From Pseudomonas sp. M30-35 (GTDB lineage Bacteria; Pseudomonadota; Gammaproteobacteria; Pseudomonadales; Pseudomonadaceae): 64,000 nt of DNA. A model generated the notes under the pieces. It did not search any database. It was not told the DNA's origin and worked only from the letters and a program-made list of their open reading frames with translations. Positions 36,086-45,641 of this stretch are shown here, in pieces (within the stretch, counting starts at the first letter, position 1; the number at the start of each line of letters is the position of its first letter). The stretch lies in NCBI RefSeq assembly GCF_002163625.1, contig NZ_CP020892.1:4092001-4156000 (forward strand). Direction: 5' to 3'. The translations under genes and the position numbers were made by a program.

Positions 36086-36907
36086 ATGACCACGAACTCA
36101 TCAGCCCAACCACGTCTCTCGCGCCTACTGCTAACAGGCGCAGCCGGGGGCCTTGGTAAAGTTCTACGCGAACGGCTACGTCCTTACGCCGAAGTAATAC
36201 GTCTTTCTGATATCGCTGAAATGAGTCCAGCATCTGGCCCGCACGAAGAAGTAGTGCCGTGCGACCTGTCCAATAAGGCCGCCGTGCATGCGCTGGTCGA
36301 AGGCGTCGACGCCATCCTGCATTTCGGTGGCGTATCAGTAGAGCGCCCGTTTGAAGAAATCCTCAGCGCCAACATCAGCGGCACCTTCCACATCTATGAA
36401 GCCGCTCGCCTGCATGGCGTGAAACGCGTAATTTTCGCCAGCTCCAACCATGTAATCGGCTTTTATAAGCAGGACCAGAAACTCGACGCCCTCTCCCCTC
36501 GTCGCCCCGACGGTTATTACGGCTTGTCGAAGTCGTATGGCGAAGACATGGCCAGCTTCTACTTTGATCGTTACGGCATTGAGACAGTAAGCATCCGTAT
36601 TGGCTCCTCGTTTCCGGAACCACAAAACCGTCGCATGATGTCGACGTGGTTGAGCTTCGATGACCTGACTCAACTGATCGAAAAATCCCTGTTCAGCGCC
36701 GACGTTGGCCACACCGTTGTCTACGGCATGTCAGACAACGCCCAAGTCTGGTGGGACAACCGCTATGCCGCGCACTTAAGCTTCAGCGCTAAAGACAGCT
36801 CAGAAGTATTCCGCGAGAAAATTGAAGCGCAGCCGCCAGTGGCAGCCGATGACCCCGCTGCGATTTATCAAGGTGGCGCCTTTGTCGCCGCAGGTCCTTT
36901 CGAGTAA
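36086..36907 (+). CDS. udh: Uronate dehydrogenase
   Basis: Udh is an NAD-dependent enzyme that oxidises galacturonate or glucuronate to the aldarolactone. The 273-residue SDR-type protein has LLLTGAAGGLGKVLRERL at the N-terminus, the serine region FASSNHVIGFY, the catalytic pair in YYGLSKSYGED and the family pattern RIGSSFPEPQNRRMMSTWLS. Length and motifs fit characterised uronate dehydrogenases. The ATG at 36086 is used although an in-frame extension to 36008 exists. It heads the plus-strand operon udh-lactonase-dctPQM. Confidence 0.93.
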   Translation: MTTNSSAQPRLSRLLLTGAAGGLGKVLRERLRPYAEVIRLSDIAEMSPASGPHEEVVPCDLSNKAAVHALVEGVDAILHFGGVSVERPFEEILSANISGTFHIYEAARLHGVKRVIFASSNHVIGFYKQDQKLDALSPRRPDGYYGLSKSYGEDMASFYFDRYGIETVSIRIGSSFPEPQNRRMMSTWLSFDDLTQLIEKSLFSADVGHTVVYGMSDNAQVWWDNRYAAHLSFSAKDSSEVFREKIEAQPPVAADDPAAIYQGGAFVAAGPFE

Positions 36908-36956
36908 GCACAGCTGCTTAATCATCGGCCCCGAAAAAATAATAAGAGAAACCGAC

Positions 36957-37838
36957 ATGCAAGCCGAATTGATACTCGACGCTGGTAATTCCGTTGGCGA
37001 AAGCCCGGTCTGGAATATCCAGGAACAATCGCTGTACTGGGTCGATATTCCCGCCCGCCGCCTGCACAACTGGCGAGCAGCCAGCGCACAAACTCGGAGC
37101 TGGCAAGCCGAGGAAATGCTGGCTTGCATCGCCTGTCGCGCAGATGGTCAAGGCTGGATCGGCGCGATGCAAAGCGGCATCTTCGACCTACAACCGCAAA
37201 ACGATGGCAGCTTGCAGACCCAACTGCTCGCTGGTGTCGAGCATGCGCAAGCCGGTATGCGTTTCAATGATGGCCGCTGCGATCGTCAAGGCCGCTTCTG
37301 GGCGGGCAGCATGCTCCTGGATATGGCGGCCGGTGTATCAGCTGGTGCGCTGTACCGTTTCTCCGATGGCCAACTCAGCAAGCAATTGGATGACTTTATC
37401 GTTCCCAACGGCCTGGGCTTTAGCCCGGACGGGCGCACGCTTTATTTGTCCGACTCACACCCCGACGTACAGCTGATCTGGGCTTTCGATTACGACACTG
37501 ACAGCGGTACAGCGCATAACCGCCGGGTGTTTGTTGATATGAACGCATTTCCCGGCCGCCCGGATGGCGCGGCTGTCGATCAAGACGGTTGTTACTGGAT
37601 TTGCGGCAACGACGCCGGGCTTATACATCGGTTCACCCCTGATGGACGTCTCGACCAATCACTGTCTGTACCGGTTAAAAAGCCAGCGATGTGCGCCTTT
37701 GGTGGCACCGACCTGAGCACGCTATTCGTGACCTCCATCCGCCCCGACGGTGACCTGTCTGATCAACCGCTGGCGGGTGGTGTGTTTGCACTTCAAACGG
37801 GGACCAAGGGGCTACCTGAGCCCATGTTCCGCGGCTGA
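36957..37838 (+). CDS. SMP-30/gluconolactonase-family lactonase
   Basis: This 293-residue six-bladed beta-propeller probably hydrolyses the lactone made by uronate dehydrogenase to the free aldarate. Visible metal-site motifs are GESPVW (Glu), FNDGRCDRQGRFWAGS, VPNGLGFSPDGRTLY and FPGRPDGAAVDQDG. AAGAGA precedes the ATG at 36957. Its place directly after udh makes galactaro- or glucaro-lactone the likely substrate; related enzymes act on other sugar lactones. Confidence 0.88.
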   Translation: MQAELILDAGNSVGESPVWNIQEQSLYWVDIPARRLHNWRAASAQTRSWQAEEMLACIACRADGQGWIGAMQSGIFDLQPQNDGSLQTQLLAGVEHAQAGMRFNDGRCDRQGRFWAGSMLLDMAAGVSAGALYRFSDGQLSKQLDDFIVPNGLGFSPDGRTLYLSDSHPDVQLIWAFDYDTDSGTAHNRRVFVDMNAFPGRPDGAAVDQDGCYWICGNDAGLIHRFTPDGRLDQSLSVPVKKPAMCAFGGTDLSTLFVTSIRPDGDLSDQPLAGGVFALQTGTKGLPEPMFRG

Positions 37839-37902
37839 TCCACCCGCTGTTCAACGCTGTCCGCAACACTGCACTCAAAAAACAACAAGACTGGAGATTC
37901 AA

Positions 37903-38874
37903 ATGAATTTCAAACGCAAGTTGCTCATCGCTGCATTACCCCTCGCCTTTTGCTTGTCTGGAGCGGCTAACGCTCTGGAAATCAAATTTGCCGAAATCCA
38001 CCCAGCAGGCTACCCAACCGTAGTGGCTGAGGAAGCGATGGGCAAGAAAATCGAAGAAGCCAGCAACGGTGATATCACCTTCAAGATGTTCTCAGGCGGC
38101 GTGCTCGGCTCTGAGAAAGAAGTGGTTGAGCAGACTCAAATTGGCGCGATTCAAATGACCCGCGTTAGCCTCGGTATCGTTGGCCCGGTAGTGCCAGACG
38201 TAAACGTGTTCAACATGCCGTTCGTGTTCCGCGACCAAGCGCACATGCGCAAAATCATCGACGGTGAAATCGGTCAGGAAATTCTCGACAAGATCACCAA
38301 CTCCGAATTCAATCTGGTCGCGCTGGCTTGGATGGACGGCGGCACCCGTAACCTCTACTCCAAAAAACCAGTACGCAAGATCGAAGACCTCAAAGGCATG
38401 AAGATTCGCGTAATGGGTAACCCACTGTTCGTCGACATGATGACAGCCATGGGCGCCAACGGCATTGCCATGGATACCGGTGAAATCTTCAGCGCCCTGC
38501 AAACCGGTGTTATTGATGGTGCAGAGAACAACCCGCCGACCATGCTTGAGCACAACCACTATCAGAACGCCAAGTACTACACCTTGACTGGTCACCTGAT
38601 CCTGCCTGAGCCGATTGTAATGTCCAAGGAAACCTGGAATTCGCTGAGCGCCGAGCAACAAGCGCTGGTGAAGAAAACAGCCAAGGAAGCACAACTGGAA
38701 GAGCGCAAATTGTGGGATGCCAAATCGGCAGCTAGCGAAGAGAAGCTCAAAGCTGCAGGCGTTGAGTTCATCACTGTCGACAAAAAGCCCTTCTACGACG
38801 CGACCGCACCGATACGTGAAAAATACGGCGCGCAATACGCTGATCTGATGAAGCGTATCGCTGCCGTCCAGTAA
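37903..38874 (+). CDS. TRAP transporter solute-binding protein, uronate type (DctP)
   Basis: This periplasmic binding protein has 323 residues with a signal peptide (LLIAALPLAFCLSGAANA). DctP-family features include EIHPAGYPTVVAEEAMGKKI, the carboxylate-binding Arg in MKIRVMGNPLFVDMM, and MDTGEIFSALQTGVIDGAENN. Relatives with these features bind glucuronate or galacturonate. The ATG has GGAG upstream. It lies between the lactonase and the membrane subunits, with a strong hairpin after it that may raise its level above dctQM. Confidence 0.9.
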   Translation: MNFKRKLLIAALPLAFCLSGAANALEIKFAEIHPAGYPTVVAEEAMGKKIEEASNGDITFKMFSGGVLGSEKEVVEQTQIGAIQMTRVSLGIVGPVVPDVNVFNMPFVFRDQAHMRKIIDGEIGQEILDKITNSEFNLVALAWMDGGTRNLYSKKPVRKIEDLKGMKIRVMGNPLFVDMMTAMGANGIAMDTGEIFSALQTGVIDGAENNPPTMLEHNHYQNAKYYTLTGHLILPEPIVMSKETWNSLSAEQQALVKKTAKEAQLEERKLWDAKSAASEEKLKAAGVEFITVDKKPFYDATAPIREKYGAQYADLMKRIAAVQ

Positions 38875-38893
38875 CAACCTTCTCTCTAAAAGT

Positions 38894-38918
38894 CCTTGGG
38901 GCAGCCCCTGCCCCAAGG
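38894..38918 (+). promoter_or_regulatory. Intercistronic hairpin between dctP and dctQ
   Basis: CCTTGGGGCAG (38894-38904) and CTGCCCCAAGG (38908-38918) form a perfect 11-bp stem with loop CCC and no T run. A stem of this kind can protect the dctP end of the mRNA, giving more binding protein than membrane subunits. Confidence 0.7.
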
Positions 38919-38934
38919 CATTGTGGTGAAGTTA

Positions 38935-39465
38935 ATGAAGAACACCCTGCTACGCGTCAACGACGTGATCTACACCAGCTGCATCTGGGTTGCCGGCCTG
39001 TCTGTGGCAATCATGGCCCTGATAATTCCCTGGGGCATTTTCACCCGTTATGTCCTCGGCAGCGGTTCCAGTTGGCCTGAGCCTGTGGCCATCTTGTTGA
39101 TGGTGTTATTCACCTTTATTGGCGCAGCTGCAAGCTACCGTGCCGGTGCACACATGGCTGTGACCATGGCCACCGACCGCATGCCACAACACCTGCAACG
39201 TTATATAGAAGTGCTGGTGCAGCTATTGATGGCGACTATTTGCCTGTTCATGCTGATCTGGGGCATCAAGCTGTGCGCAGCCACATGGAATCAGTTCAAC
39301 CCTTCCCTACCAGATATACGGGTTGGCTTGTGTTACGCCCCCATTCCTGTGGGTGGTGCTTTAACCCTTATCTTTATCCTTGAGCGCCTGTTCTTCGGCG
39401 ACCAGAGCCACCGTCGCGCGGTCGATTACGAACAATCCGAAGAAACCAGCGAGGCCGTGTCGTAA
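38935..39465 (+). CDS. TRAP transporter small membrane subunit (DctQ)
   Basis: The 176-residue protein has four membrane helices (ICTSCIWVAGLS-like first helix, WGIFTRYVLGSGSSWPEPVA between helices 1 and 2). The latter is the conserved DctQ region. The ATG at 38935 is chosen over earlier GTG codons; GGTGA lies upstream. The stop overlaps the dctM start as TAATG. Confidence 0.9.
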   Translation: MKNTLLRVNDVIYTSCIWVAGLSVAIMALIIPWGIFTRYVLGSGSSWPEPVAILLMVLFTFIGAAASYRAGAHMAVTMATDRMPQHLQRYIEVLVQLLMATICLFMLIWGIKLCAATWNQFNPSLPDIRVGLCYAPIPVGGALTLIFILERLFFGDQSHRRAVDYEQSEETSEAVS

Positions 39466-40745
39466 TGGATGCTTTTATTCTATTGGGCAGTTTTTTACTG
39501 CTGATTGTTCTGCGTATGCCCGTGGCTTACGCCCTTGGTTTATCAGCGCTGGCTGGAGCCTTCTGGATCGGCATTCCGTTCCATGCAGTGATGATTCAAG
39601 TCGCAGGCGGAGTTAATAAATTCTCGCTACTGGCGATCCCGTTTTTCGTTCTCGCTGGCGCGATCATGGCCGAGGGCGGCATGTCACGTCGACTCGTCGC
39701 ATTCGCTAGTGTGCTGGTTGGCTTTGTGCGCGGCGGCCTGTCACTCGTCAATATCGTGGCATCGGCCTTCTTTGGTGCGATTTCAGGTTCATCGGTTGCC
39801 GATACCGCATCGGTAGGCTCGGTACTGATCCCCGAAATGGCCCGCAAAGGTTACCCGCGTGAGTTTTCCACCGCAGTAACCGTCAGCGGCTCAGTGCAGG
39901 CGCTACTGACACCACCTAGCCACAACTCGGTGCTTTACTCCTTGGCCGCTGGCGGCACGGTGTCGATCTCCGCACTGTTCATCGCCGGTATTGGTCCAGG
40001 CATTTTGCTGACCATTGTGATGATGGGCATGTGCCTGATCTTCGCCAGACGCCGCAACTACCCTAAAGGCGAAGTGATTCCGCTCAAGCAAGCATTGAAA
40101 ATATGCGTCGATGCGCTTTGGGGCTTGATGACCATGGTCATCATTATCGGTGGCATTCTCAGCGGTGTATTCACCGCGACCGAATCAGCCTCAATCGCAG
40201 TGGTCTGGGCGTTCTTCGTGACCATGTTTATTTACCGCGACTACAAATGGCGTGAGCTGCCCAAGCTGATGCACCGTACCGTACGCACCCTGTCGATTGT
40301 GATGGTGCTGATCGCCTTCGCCGCCAGCTTCGGCTACATCATGACCCTGATGCAGATCCCGGCAAAAATCACCACAGCATTCCTGACCCTGTCGGATAAT
40401 CGCTATGTGATCCTGATGTGCATCAATGCCATGCTACTGGTGCTGGGCACGCTGATGGACATGGCGCCACTGATCCTGATCCTGACCCCAATCCTGATGC
40501 CGGTCATTACCGGCCTGGGCATTGATCCGGTGCACTTCGGCATGATTATGCTGGTAAACCTGGGTATTGGTCTGATCACCCCGCCGGTTGGCGCAGTGCT
40601 GTTTGTTGGCGCGGCCGTGGGTAAAGTAACCATCGAGAGCACCATTAAAGCGCTGCTGCCGTTCTACTGCGCATTGCTCATGGTGCTAATGGCTGTCACC
40701 TACATCCCAGCCATTTCACTTTGGTTGCCAAGCGTTCTACTGTAG
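39465..40745 (+). CDS. TRAP transporter large membrane subunit (DctM)
   Basis: This is the 426-residue transport subunit with about 12 helices. Family motifs include LRMPVAYALGLSALAGAFW near the start, FFGAISGSSVADTASVGSVLIPEM (about 105-128) and GLITPPVGAVLFVGAAVGK near residue 365. It is coupled to dctQ by a 1-base stop/start overlap and followed by a terminator. The substrate is probably a hexuronate, from the udh context. Confidence 0.93.
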   Translation: MDAFILLGSFLLLIVLRMPVAYALGLSALAGAFWIGIPFHAVMIQVAGGVNKFSLLAIPFFVLAGAIMAEGGMSRRLVAFASVLVGFVRGGLSLVNIVASAFFGAISGSSVADTASVGSVLIPEMARKGYPREFSTAVTVSGSVQALLTPPSHNSVLYSLAAGGTVSISALFIAGIGPGILLTIVMMGMCLIFARRRNYPKGEVIPLKQALKICVDALWGLMTMVIIIGGILSGVFTATESASIAVVWAFFVTMFIYRDYKWRELPKLMHRTVRTLSIVMVLIAFAASFGYIMTLMQIPAKITTAFLTLSDNRYVILMCINAMLLVLGTLMDMAPLILILTPILMPVITGLGIDPVHFGMIMLVNLGIGLITPPVGAVLFVGAAVGKVTIESTIKALLPFYCALLMVLMAVTYIPAISLWLPSVLL

Positions 40746-40762
40746 AGCGCTGTAGTTTGGGC

Positions 40763-40783
40763 GCGCCGCCTTCATGGCGGCGC
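40763..40783 (+). terminator. Hairpin after dctM
   Basis: GCGCCGCC (40763-40770) and GGCGGCGC (40776-40783) form an 8-bp stem with loop TTCAT, followed by TCTCATTT. The T tract is weak, so termination may be partial. Confidence 0.6.
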
Positions 40784-40815
40784 TCTCATTTATCCGCCAA
40801 GGAATAGATTTGCCA

Positions 40816-41727
40816 ATGTCTGCCTCAACCCCATTACCCCGCCACATAGCCGTACTAATTCTAGCTGCGCTGGCGTGCTCGTTCGCGGGCAACCACATTG
40901 CCGCGCGTATCGCGTTCGACCACGACACCGGCCTGTTACTGGCCATGCTTTGTCGTGCCGGAGTCACACTGCTGGTGCTGGCGGCTTTAGTTTTTTACCG
41001 CGGTGAAGTATTGCGGTTGAGTCGACAAACATGGGGTTGGCAATTACTGCTCGGGTTGCTGATTGCAGTGCAAAGCTTCTGCATCTACTCGGCGGTTATG
41101 CGCATTCCGGTCGCACTTGCGTTATTGGTGGTCAATTTGGCGCCGATCTTTCTCGCCCTGCTGAGCTGGGCGCTCGGTGGACCACCTCCCACCCGTCGAG
41201 CGACATTGCTGATGGGCACGATCCTGTTTGGGTTGGTGCTGGCGCTCAACGTACCGGCCCAGCTAGCAAGCCAGACTGACGTGGATGCCAGCTGGATAGA
41301 GGGCGTGCTATTCAGCGCGACCGGCGCCGCAGTGTTTGCCTGCGCACTGTGGATAACAGCACACCGCCTGGCCCCTATGCCCGGCACGGTACGCAGCATG
41401 CTCACATTGTTGGTGGTGTTTGTTTCGACGGCTTTAATAGGGGCCACAGGCATGCTGCCGGGTGGGATGGATCTACCTTCCGCGCCAACAGGCTGGGTCG
41501 CCCTTGCCTGCCTGGTATTGCTTTATGGGATGGCATTTTCTGCACTGTTTATTTTCGTCAGCCGGCTAGACATCACCCGCAATGCGCCAGTCATGAACAT
41601 CGAACCTGTGGCCGGCTTGCTGTTTGGTTGGTTAATCCTCGATCAACTGCTTAACGGCGTGCAGATCATTGGTGGCCTGATTGTCGTTTGCGGCGTTGTC
41701 CTGCTCGCCTCCAGCAAGCAGCCGTAA
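40816..41727 (+). CDS. EamA-family transporter (second)
   Basis: The 303-residue membrane protein has ten helices in two EamA repeats (ILAALACSFAGNHIAARIAF at the start; VMNIEPVAGLLFGWLILDQ late). The ATG at 40816 has AAGGAA upstream; an earlier in-frame ATG at 40774 falls inside the dctM terminator. It overlaps the aldose epimerase start as TAATG, so the pair is coupled. Export or import of a sugar-derived metabolite is possible but cannot be read from sequence. Confidence 0.86.
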   Translation: MSASTPLPRHIAVLILAALACSFAGNHIAARIAFDHDTGLLLAMLCRAGVTLLVLAALVFYRGEVLRLSRQTWGWQLLLGLLIAVQSFCIYSAVMRIPVALALLVVNLAPIFLALLSWALGGPPPTRRATLLMGTILFGLVLALNVPAQLASQTDVDASWIEGVLFSATGAAVFACALWITAHRLAPMPGTVRSMLTLLVVFVSTALIGATGMLPGGMDLPSAPTGWVALACLVLLYGMAFSALFIFVSRLDITRNAPVMNIEPVAGLLFGWLILDQLLNGVQIIGGLIVVCGVVLLASSKQP

Positions 41728-42617
41728 TGCCAGCCTCATTGCTGCATCTGGAAGACCGTCTGACCTGCCTCAGCCTGATACCTGCAGTTGGCGGCAGCAT
41801 TGCCAACTGGAGCAGCAAGCAAACGGGCCAGCCCCTGCTGCGTCCCAGCGATCAACAGGCATTGAATAGCGGCTCACCACGGCGCTTGGCTTGCTACCCG
41901 CTGGCGCCGTGGTCAAACCGGATTGCCGAAGGCGGCTTTGAATGCCCTGACGGCTGGCTAGCGCTTTCACCAAACACTGACCACGACGCCTACCCGATTC
42001 ATGGCAGTGCGTGGCAGCAAGCCTGGCATGTTGCAGAGCACAGCAGCAGCCATGCTCACCTGACGCTTAACAGTAACCAGCCGTTTGCCTACCGAGCCGA
42101 GCAGCACATCGAACTACGCGATGGCCGGTTAAGCATACGCATGCGCGTGACGCACCTGGATGCGCACCCGGCATGGCACGGCATCGGCTTGCATCCTTAC
42201 CTGCCCCGCACACCGCAGACGCAATTGTGCGCAGCCGCGCAAACAGTCTGGAAAGCGAGTGATGACAAGCTGCCAAACACGCAATGCGCAATACCGCCAG
42301 ACTGGAACTTTAGCCAGCTAAAGCCGTTACCTGATGAACTGGTCGACCACGCTTTCGGTGGCTGGGATGGCACGTGCCTGATCACTCAGGCAGATGCAGG
42401 CTATCAACTCGCCTGCCAAGTCAGCGGCGCTGATTACTTTTTGCTGTATTGCCCGGTTGGCAGTGATTTCTTTTGCTTCGAACCGGTCAGTCATCCAATT
42501 AATGCTCACCACTTACCCGGCAAACCCGGCCTGCGCTTATTGCAACAAGGGCAGTCAACCGAGCTGGAGTTCAGCCTGCACTATCAACCGCTTACTCAGG
42601 CTGAGGGTGGCGATTAA
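41727..42617 (+). CDS. Aldose 1-epimerase family protein
   Basis: The 296-residue GalM-like protein probably interconverts anomers of a sugar or uronate before oxidation. Visible family elements are CYPLAPWSNRIAEGGF (Arg in substrate site), YPIHGSAWQQAWHV (catalytic His), GIGLHPYLPR (second His) and PVGSDFFCFEPVSHPINA (catalytic Glu region). The start overlaps the EamA stop (TAATG at 41725-41729). In the udh context an anomerase for uronates is a sensible role. Confidence 0.88.
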   Translation: MPASLLHLEDRLTCLSLIPAVGGSIANWSSKQTGQPLLRPSDQQALNSGSPRRLACYPLAPWSNRIAEGGFECPDGWLALSPNTDHDAYPIHGSAWQQAWHVAEHSSSHAHLTLNSNQPFAYRAEQHIELRDGRLSIRMRVTHLDAHPAWHGIGLHPYLPRTPQTQLCAAAQTVWKASDDKLPNTQCAIPPDWNFSQLKPLPDELVDHAFGGWDGTCLITQADAGYQLACQVSGADYFLLYCPVGSDFFCFEPVSHPINAHHLPGKPGLRLLQQGQSTELEFSLHYQPLTQAEGGD

Positions 42618-42721
42618 AGCGAACCAGCCACGGGGATATTTTGCCGAAACCCGGAGTCGGGCATAAACCAACCGACCGTTACCTTTGAGCTGAGCATAAT
42701 CGGCATCCGCCGTTCCTTAGA

Positions 42722-43942
42722 TCAGAACGCTGTCTCTAACGTCTCAAGCACGTTGTACTGCTCATCCACCAACAGCAGCGCTTTCCACTTATCAAATGTC
42801 AGACATGGATGGGAGGTGCTGAACACGAGAATATCCCCGACCTGTACGTCTGCACCCCACTTCAGCTTCAGCATCGCGTGCTGGTCCATGATCCCTGTGG
42901 TTTCGATGGTTTCCGCAGGGTGGTCCAGCGCCTTGCCTTGGCGATAATGGGCCACCGGTTGCGGCAAACCTGCATCAAAGGCGCTGTCACGCTTGCCGAA
43001 GTTGACAATCGCCCGGTCACTTTCCGGCACGGACTGCACCATTGCAACCAGCTCCAGCGCAGAAACCAGATCCCCCCCTAAATCGCAGGCAACCTTGTCA
43101 CGCGCCATCAGGTCGTTCTGAGCTTCCTGGTAGATACCGCCGTCGTGCGTGACATAGCAACCGGGGCGGATCACCACGCGACAGTTTGCCGGCTTTTTAG
43201 CATCCAGCCAGACGTTGCAGACCACGTCATACCAGACCGAGCCCGCCCCTGTAAGCACAAACTCACCTTCTACATAACGCTCCAGTTGGCAGGCCAGCGC
43301 AGCGGCATCGCGCAGCAAGGCTTCGACTTTCGGCTGAGGGTTGTCACCGTGCAGTACGCCTTCGTACAACTCCAGGCCGCGCAAACGTAAGCCTGGCAGG
43401 GTAGAAACTGTTTCCGCCAGTGCCAGCGCCTGCTCTGCTGTGCGGCAGCCGCAGCGTCCGCCCGAAACGCCCAACTCAATCAGGATATCCAGCGTCTGGT
43501 TTTGCGCGGTGAAAAATGCAGACAGCACTTTCGCATTGGCGACGCTGTCCACGCAGCAAAGATAATCTATATCCGAATATTCATTCCTGAGGTTTGCTAC
43601 CAGCTGCATATTCGCCTTACCGACCAACTGGTTGACCATCAGCACACGCTTGATGCCAGTAACCATGGCAATGCTGGCCTGCCATGCGCTGCCCACGCCA
43701 ATGGCCCAGGCTCCAGCCTGTTGTTGCTGCTGGAAAATCCACGGGGTCATGGTGGTTTTGCCGTGCGGCGCAAGGGAAACGCCACGTGTATCAGCATAGT
43801 GCTGCATCCACTGGATATTGTTCTCCAGCGCGGCTTTGTTGATCACCGCGACCGGCAGGCAAACGTCTTCCTGCAAAACGTTAGCCGGGGTAAACATCGG
43901 GCTGGACTTATGCGGAACGAGGTTACCATCCTGATATTTCAT
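42722..43942 (-). CDS. PLP-dependent Dsd1/D-threonine-aldolase-fold deaminase, possible D-glucosaminate dehydratase
   Basis: The 406-residue protein has the alanine-racemase-type PLP barrel with the cofactor lysine in LAPHGKTTMTPW (about 55) and a C-terminal zinc-site motif STSHPCLTFDKW. These mark the D-serine dehydratase/D-threonine aldolase group. I start at the ATG at 43942, which has AAAGGAATAA upstream. It is divergent from the D-aminoacylase gene. Family knowledge allows D-serine, D-threonine or D-glucosaminate as substrates. The kinase and aldolase for 2-keto-3-deoxy sugar acids nearby favour D-glucosaminate, giving 2-keto-3-deoxygluconate and ammonia. That is inference. Confidence 0.8.
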   Translation of the reverse strand: MKYQDGNLVPHKSSPMFTPANVLQEDVCLPVAVINKAALENNIQWMQHYADTRGVSLAPHGKTTMTPWIFQQQQQAGAWAIGVGSAWQASIAMVTGIKRVLMVNQLVGKANMQLVANLRNEYSDIDYLCCVDSVANAKVLSAFFTAQNQTLDILIELGVSGGRCGCRTAEQALALAETVSTLPGLRLRGLELYEGVLHGDNPQPKVEALLRDAAALACQLERYVEGEFVLTGAGSVWYDVVCNVWLDAKKPANCRVVIRPGCYVTHDGGIYQEAQNDLMARDKVACDLGGDLVSALELVAMVQSVPESDRAIVNFGKRDSAFDAGLPQPVAHYRQGKALDHPAETIETTGIMDQHAMLKLKWGADVQVGDILVFSTSHPCLTFDKWKALLLVDEQYNVLETLETAF

Positions 43943-44142
43943 AACATTATTCCTTTGCATTTAAATTTTCTTTAAAAATAAGTACCACTCATAACTTATT
44001 GAAAATAAACGGTATATTTTTTAAAGCACCAATTAAATGAATAAAAGTATCAGAAAACAGATGATTCTCAGGCAGTTTCCCACTGTCTTTATTGCTTGTA
44101 AATGGTTAAGTTTGAGCCAGAACATAACAAGGCACTGAAGAC

Positions 44143-45573
44143 ATGAACTTCGACTATCTGTTCAGGAATGTCACAGTCATCGACGGTAGCGGCGGCCCGG
44201 AATACCGTGCCGACGTCGCTATTAAAGATGACTTTATTGCCAAGATTGCACCGACAATCAACGACCCGGCGCAGCATGTAATTGACGGCACAGACCGTGT
44301 GCTGGCACCTGGTTTTATTGATGTCCACACTCACGACGACATCAACGTGATTCGTATGCCGGAGTATCTACCAAAGATCAGCCAAGGCATTACGACGGTG
44401 ATTGTTGGCAACTGCGGGATTAGCGCCGCAACAGCCTCCATAAAAGGAAGCGTGCCAGATCCGATGAATCTTCTCGGTGACAAGGCCCAGTTCATCTACC
44501 CAACAGTTGCTGACTATGCCCATGCCATTGAACAGGCTCGCCCGGCGATTAACGTCGGCACGTTGGTCGGCCACACCGCATTACGCAACAACCATATGGA
44601 CGACTTGTTCCGCACCGCCACCGAAGACGAAATCAGTGAGATGCGAAAACAACTTCGCCTCGCGCTGGAGCAAGGCGCGCTGGGGTTAAGTACCGGGCTG
44701 GCCTATGCCTCAGCATTCCAGTCATCCACCGAAGAGGTGATGGCGTTGGCGGAAGAATTGGCGGCACAGAACGGGATTTACACCACCCACCTGCGTTCTG
44801 AGTTTGAACCCATTCTGGATGCGCTGGACGAGGCGTTCCGCATTGGCCGTCACGGCAAAGTGCCAGTTGTTGTCTCGCATCATAAATGTGCCGGGGTGAA
44901 AAACTGGGGCCGTACCGTTGAGACCCTGAAGCTATTCGATAAAGTTCGCGAGCAGCAGGATGTCTCCTGTGATTGCTACCCGTACTCCGCCAGCTCTTCC
45001 ACTCTGGACGTTAAACAGATTACCGACGAGTTCGACATCATCATTACCTGGTCGAAGCCGCACCCGGAAATTGCCGGGCAGTCGTTAAAGCAGATTGCCG
45101 AAAGCTGGTCGATGACGTTAGTAGAGGCGAGCAAGCTGCTGATACCAGCCGGGGCGATCTACCACAACATGGACGAGCAGGATGTGCGCCGGGTGCTGAG
45201 CCATCCGGTGACGATGGTCGGCTCTGACGGTTTGCCGAATGATCCAATGCCGCACCCGCGTCTGTGGGGGGCGTTTCCTCGCGTGCTTGGCCACTACAGC
45301 CGTGACGAGAAGCTGTTCCCGCTCACCCTGGCTGTGCACAAGATGACGGGCATGTCCGCAGCACGATTCCAGCTCCCCAAACGCGGACTGGTGAAATGCG
45401 GCTACTACGCGGACCTGGTAATGCTCGACCCGAAAACGGTCAACGACACGGCAAGTTTCAGTGATCCTCAGCAGCCGGCAGCCGGCATCGAAGCGGTCAT
45501 GGTTAACGGCGTGATGAGCTATGGCCTGGATAAGCAAGTTACCGGGCGAGCTGGACGGTTCCTGCGTCGTTAA
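44143..45573 (+). CDS. N-acyl-D-amino-acid deacylase family amidohydrolase
   Basis: The 476-residue protein is an amidohydrolase of the D-aminoacylase group. The metal-binding GFIDVHTHDD (about 56-65), CNCGIS-like loop VGNCGIS, TTHLRSE, VVSHHKCAG and MVGSDGLPNDPMPHPR near 365 match the family. It would remove an acyl group from an N-acyl-D-amino acid. In this cluster N-acetyl-D-glucosaminate is a plausible natural substrate because deacetylation would feed the divergent PLP enzyme. It is followed after 68 bp by ridA. Confidence 0.88.
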   Translation: MNFDYLFRNVTVIDGSGGPEYRADVAIKDDFIAKIAPTINDPAQHVIDGTDRVLAPGFIDVHTHDDINVIRMPEYLPKISQGITTVIVGNCGISAATASIKGSVPDPMNLLGDKAQFIYPTVADYAHAIEQARPAINVGTLVGHTALRNNHMDDLFRTATEDEISEMRKQLRLALEQGALGLSTGLAYASAFQSSTEEVMALAEELAAQNGIYTTHLRSEFEPILDALDEAFRIGRHGKVPVVVSHHKCAGVKNWGRTVETLKLFDKVREQQDVSCDCYPYSASSSTLDVKQITDEFDIIITWSKPHPEIAGQSLKQIAESWSMTLVEASKLLIPAGAIYHNMDEQDVRRVLSHPVTMVGSDGLPNDPMPHPRLWGAFPRVLGHYSRDEKLFPLTLAVHKMTGMSAARFQLPKRGLVKCGYYADLVMLDPKTVNDTASFSDPQQPAAGIEAVMVNGVMSYGLDKQVTGRAGRFLRR

Positions 45574-45641
45574 TCACGAGCCAATAAATTTGAACGGTAG
45601 AGTGGAAGAGCGCAAGGTCATCCACCATAAAAGGAGCAACA

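Noticed and set aside
38092..38916. 274-codon minus-strand frame opposite dctP
   Set aside because: It is a shadow of a clear DctP protein in GC-rich codons.
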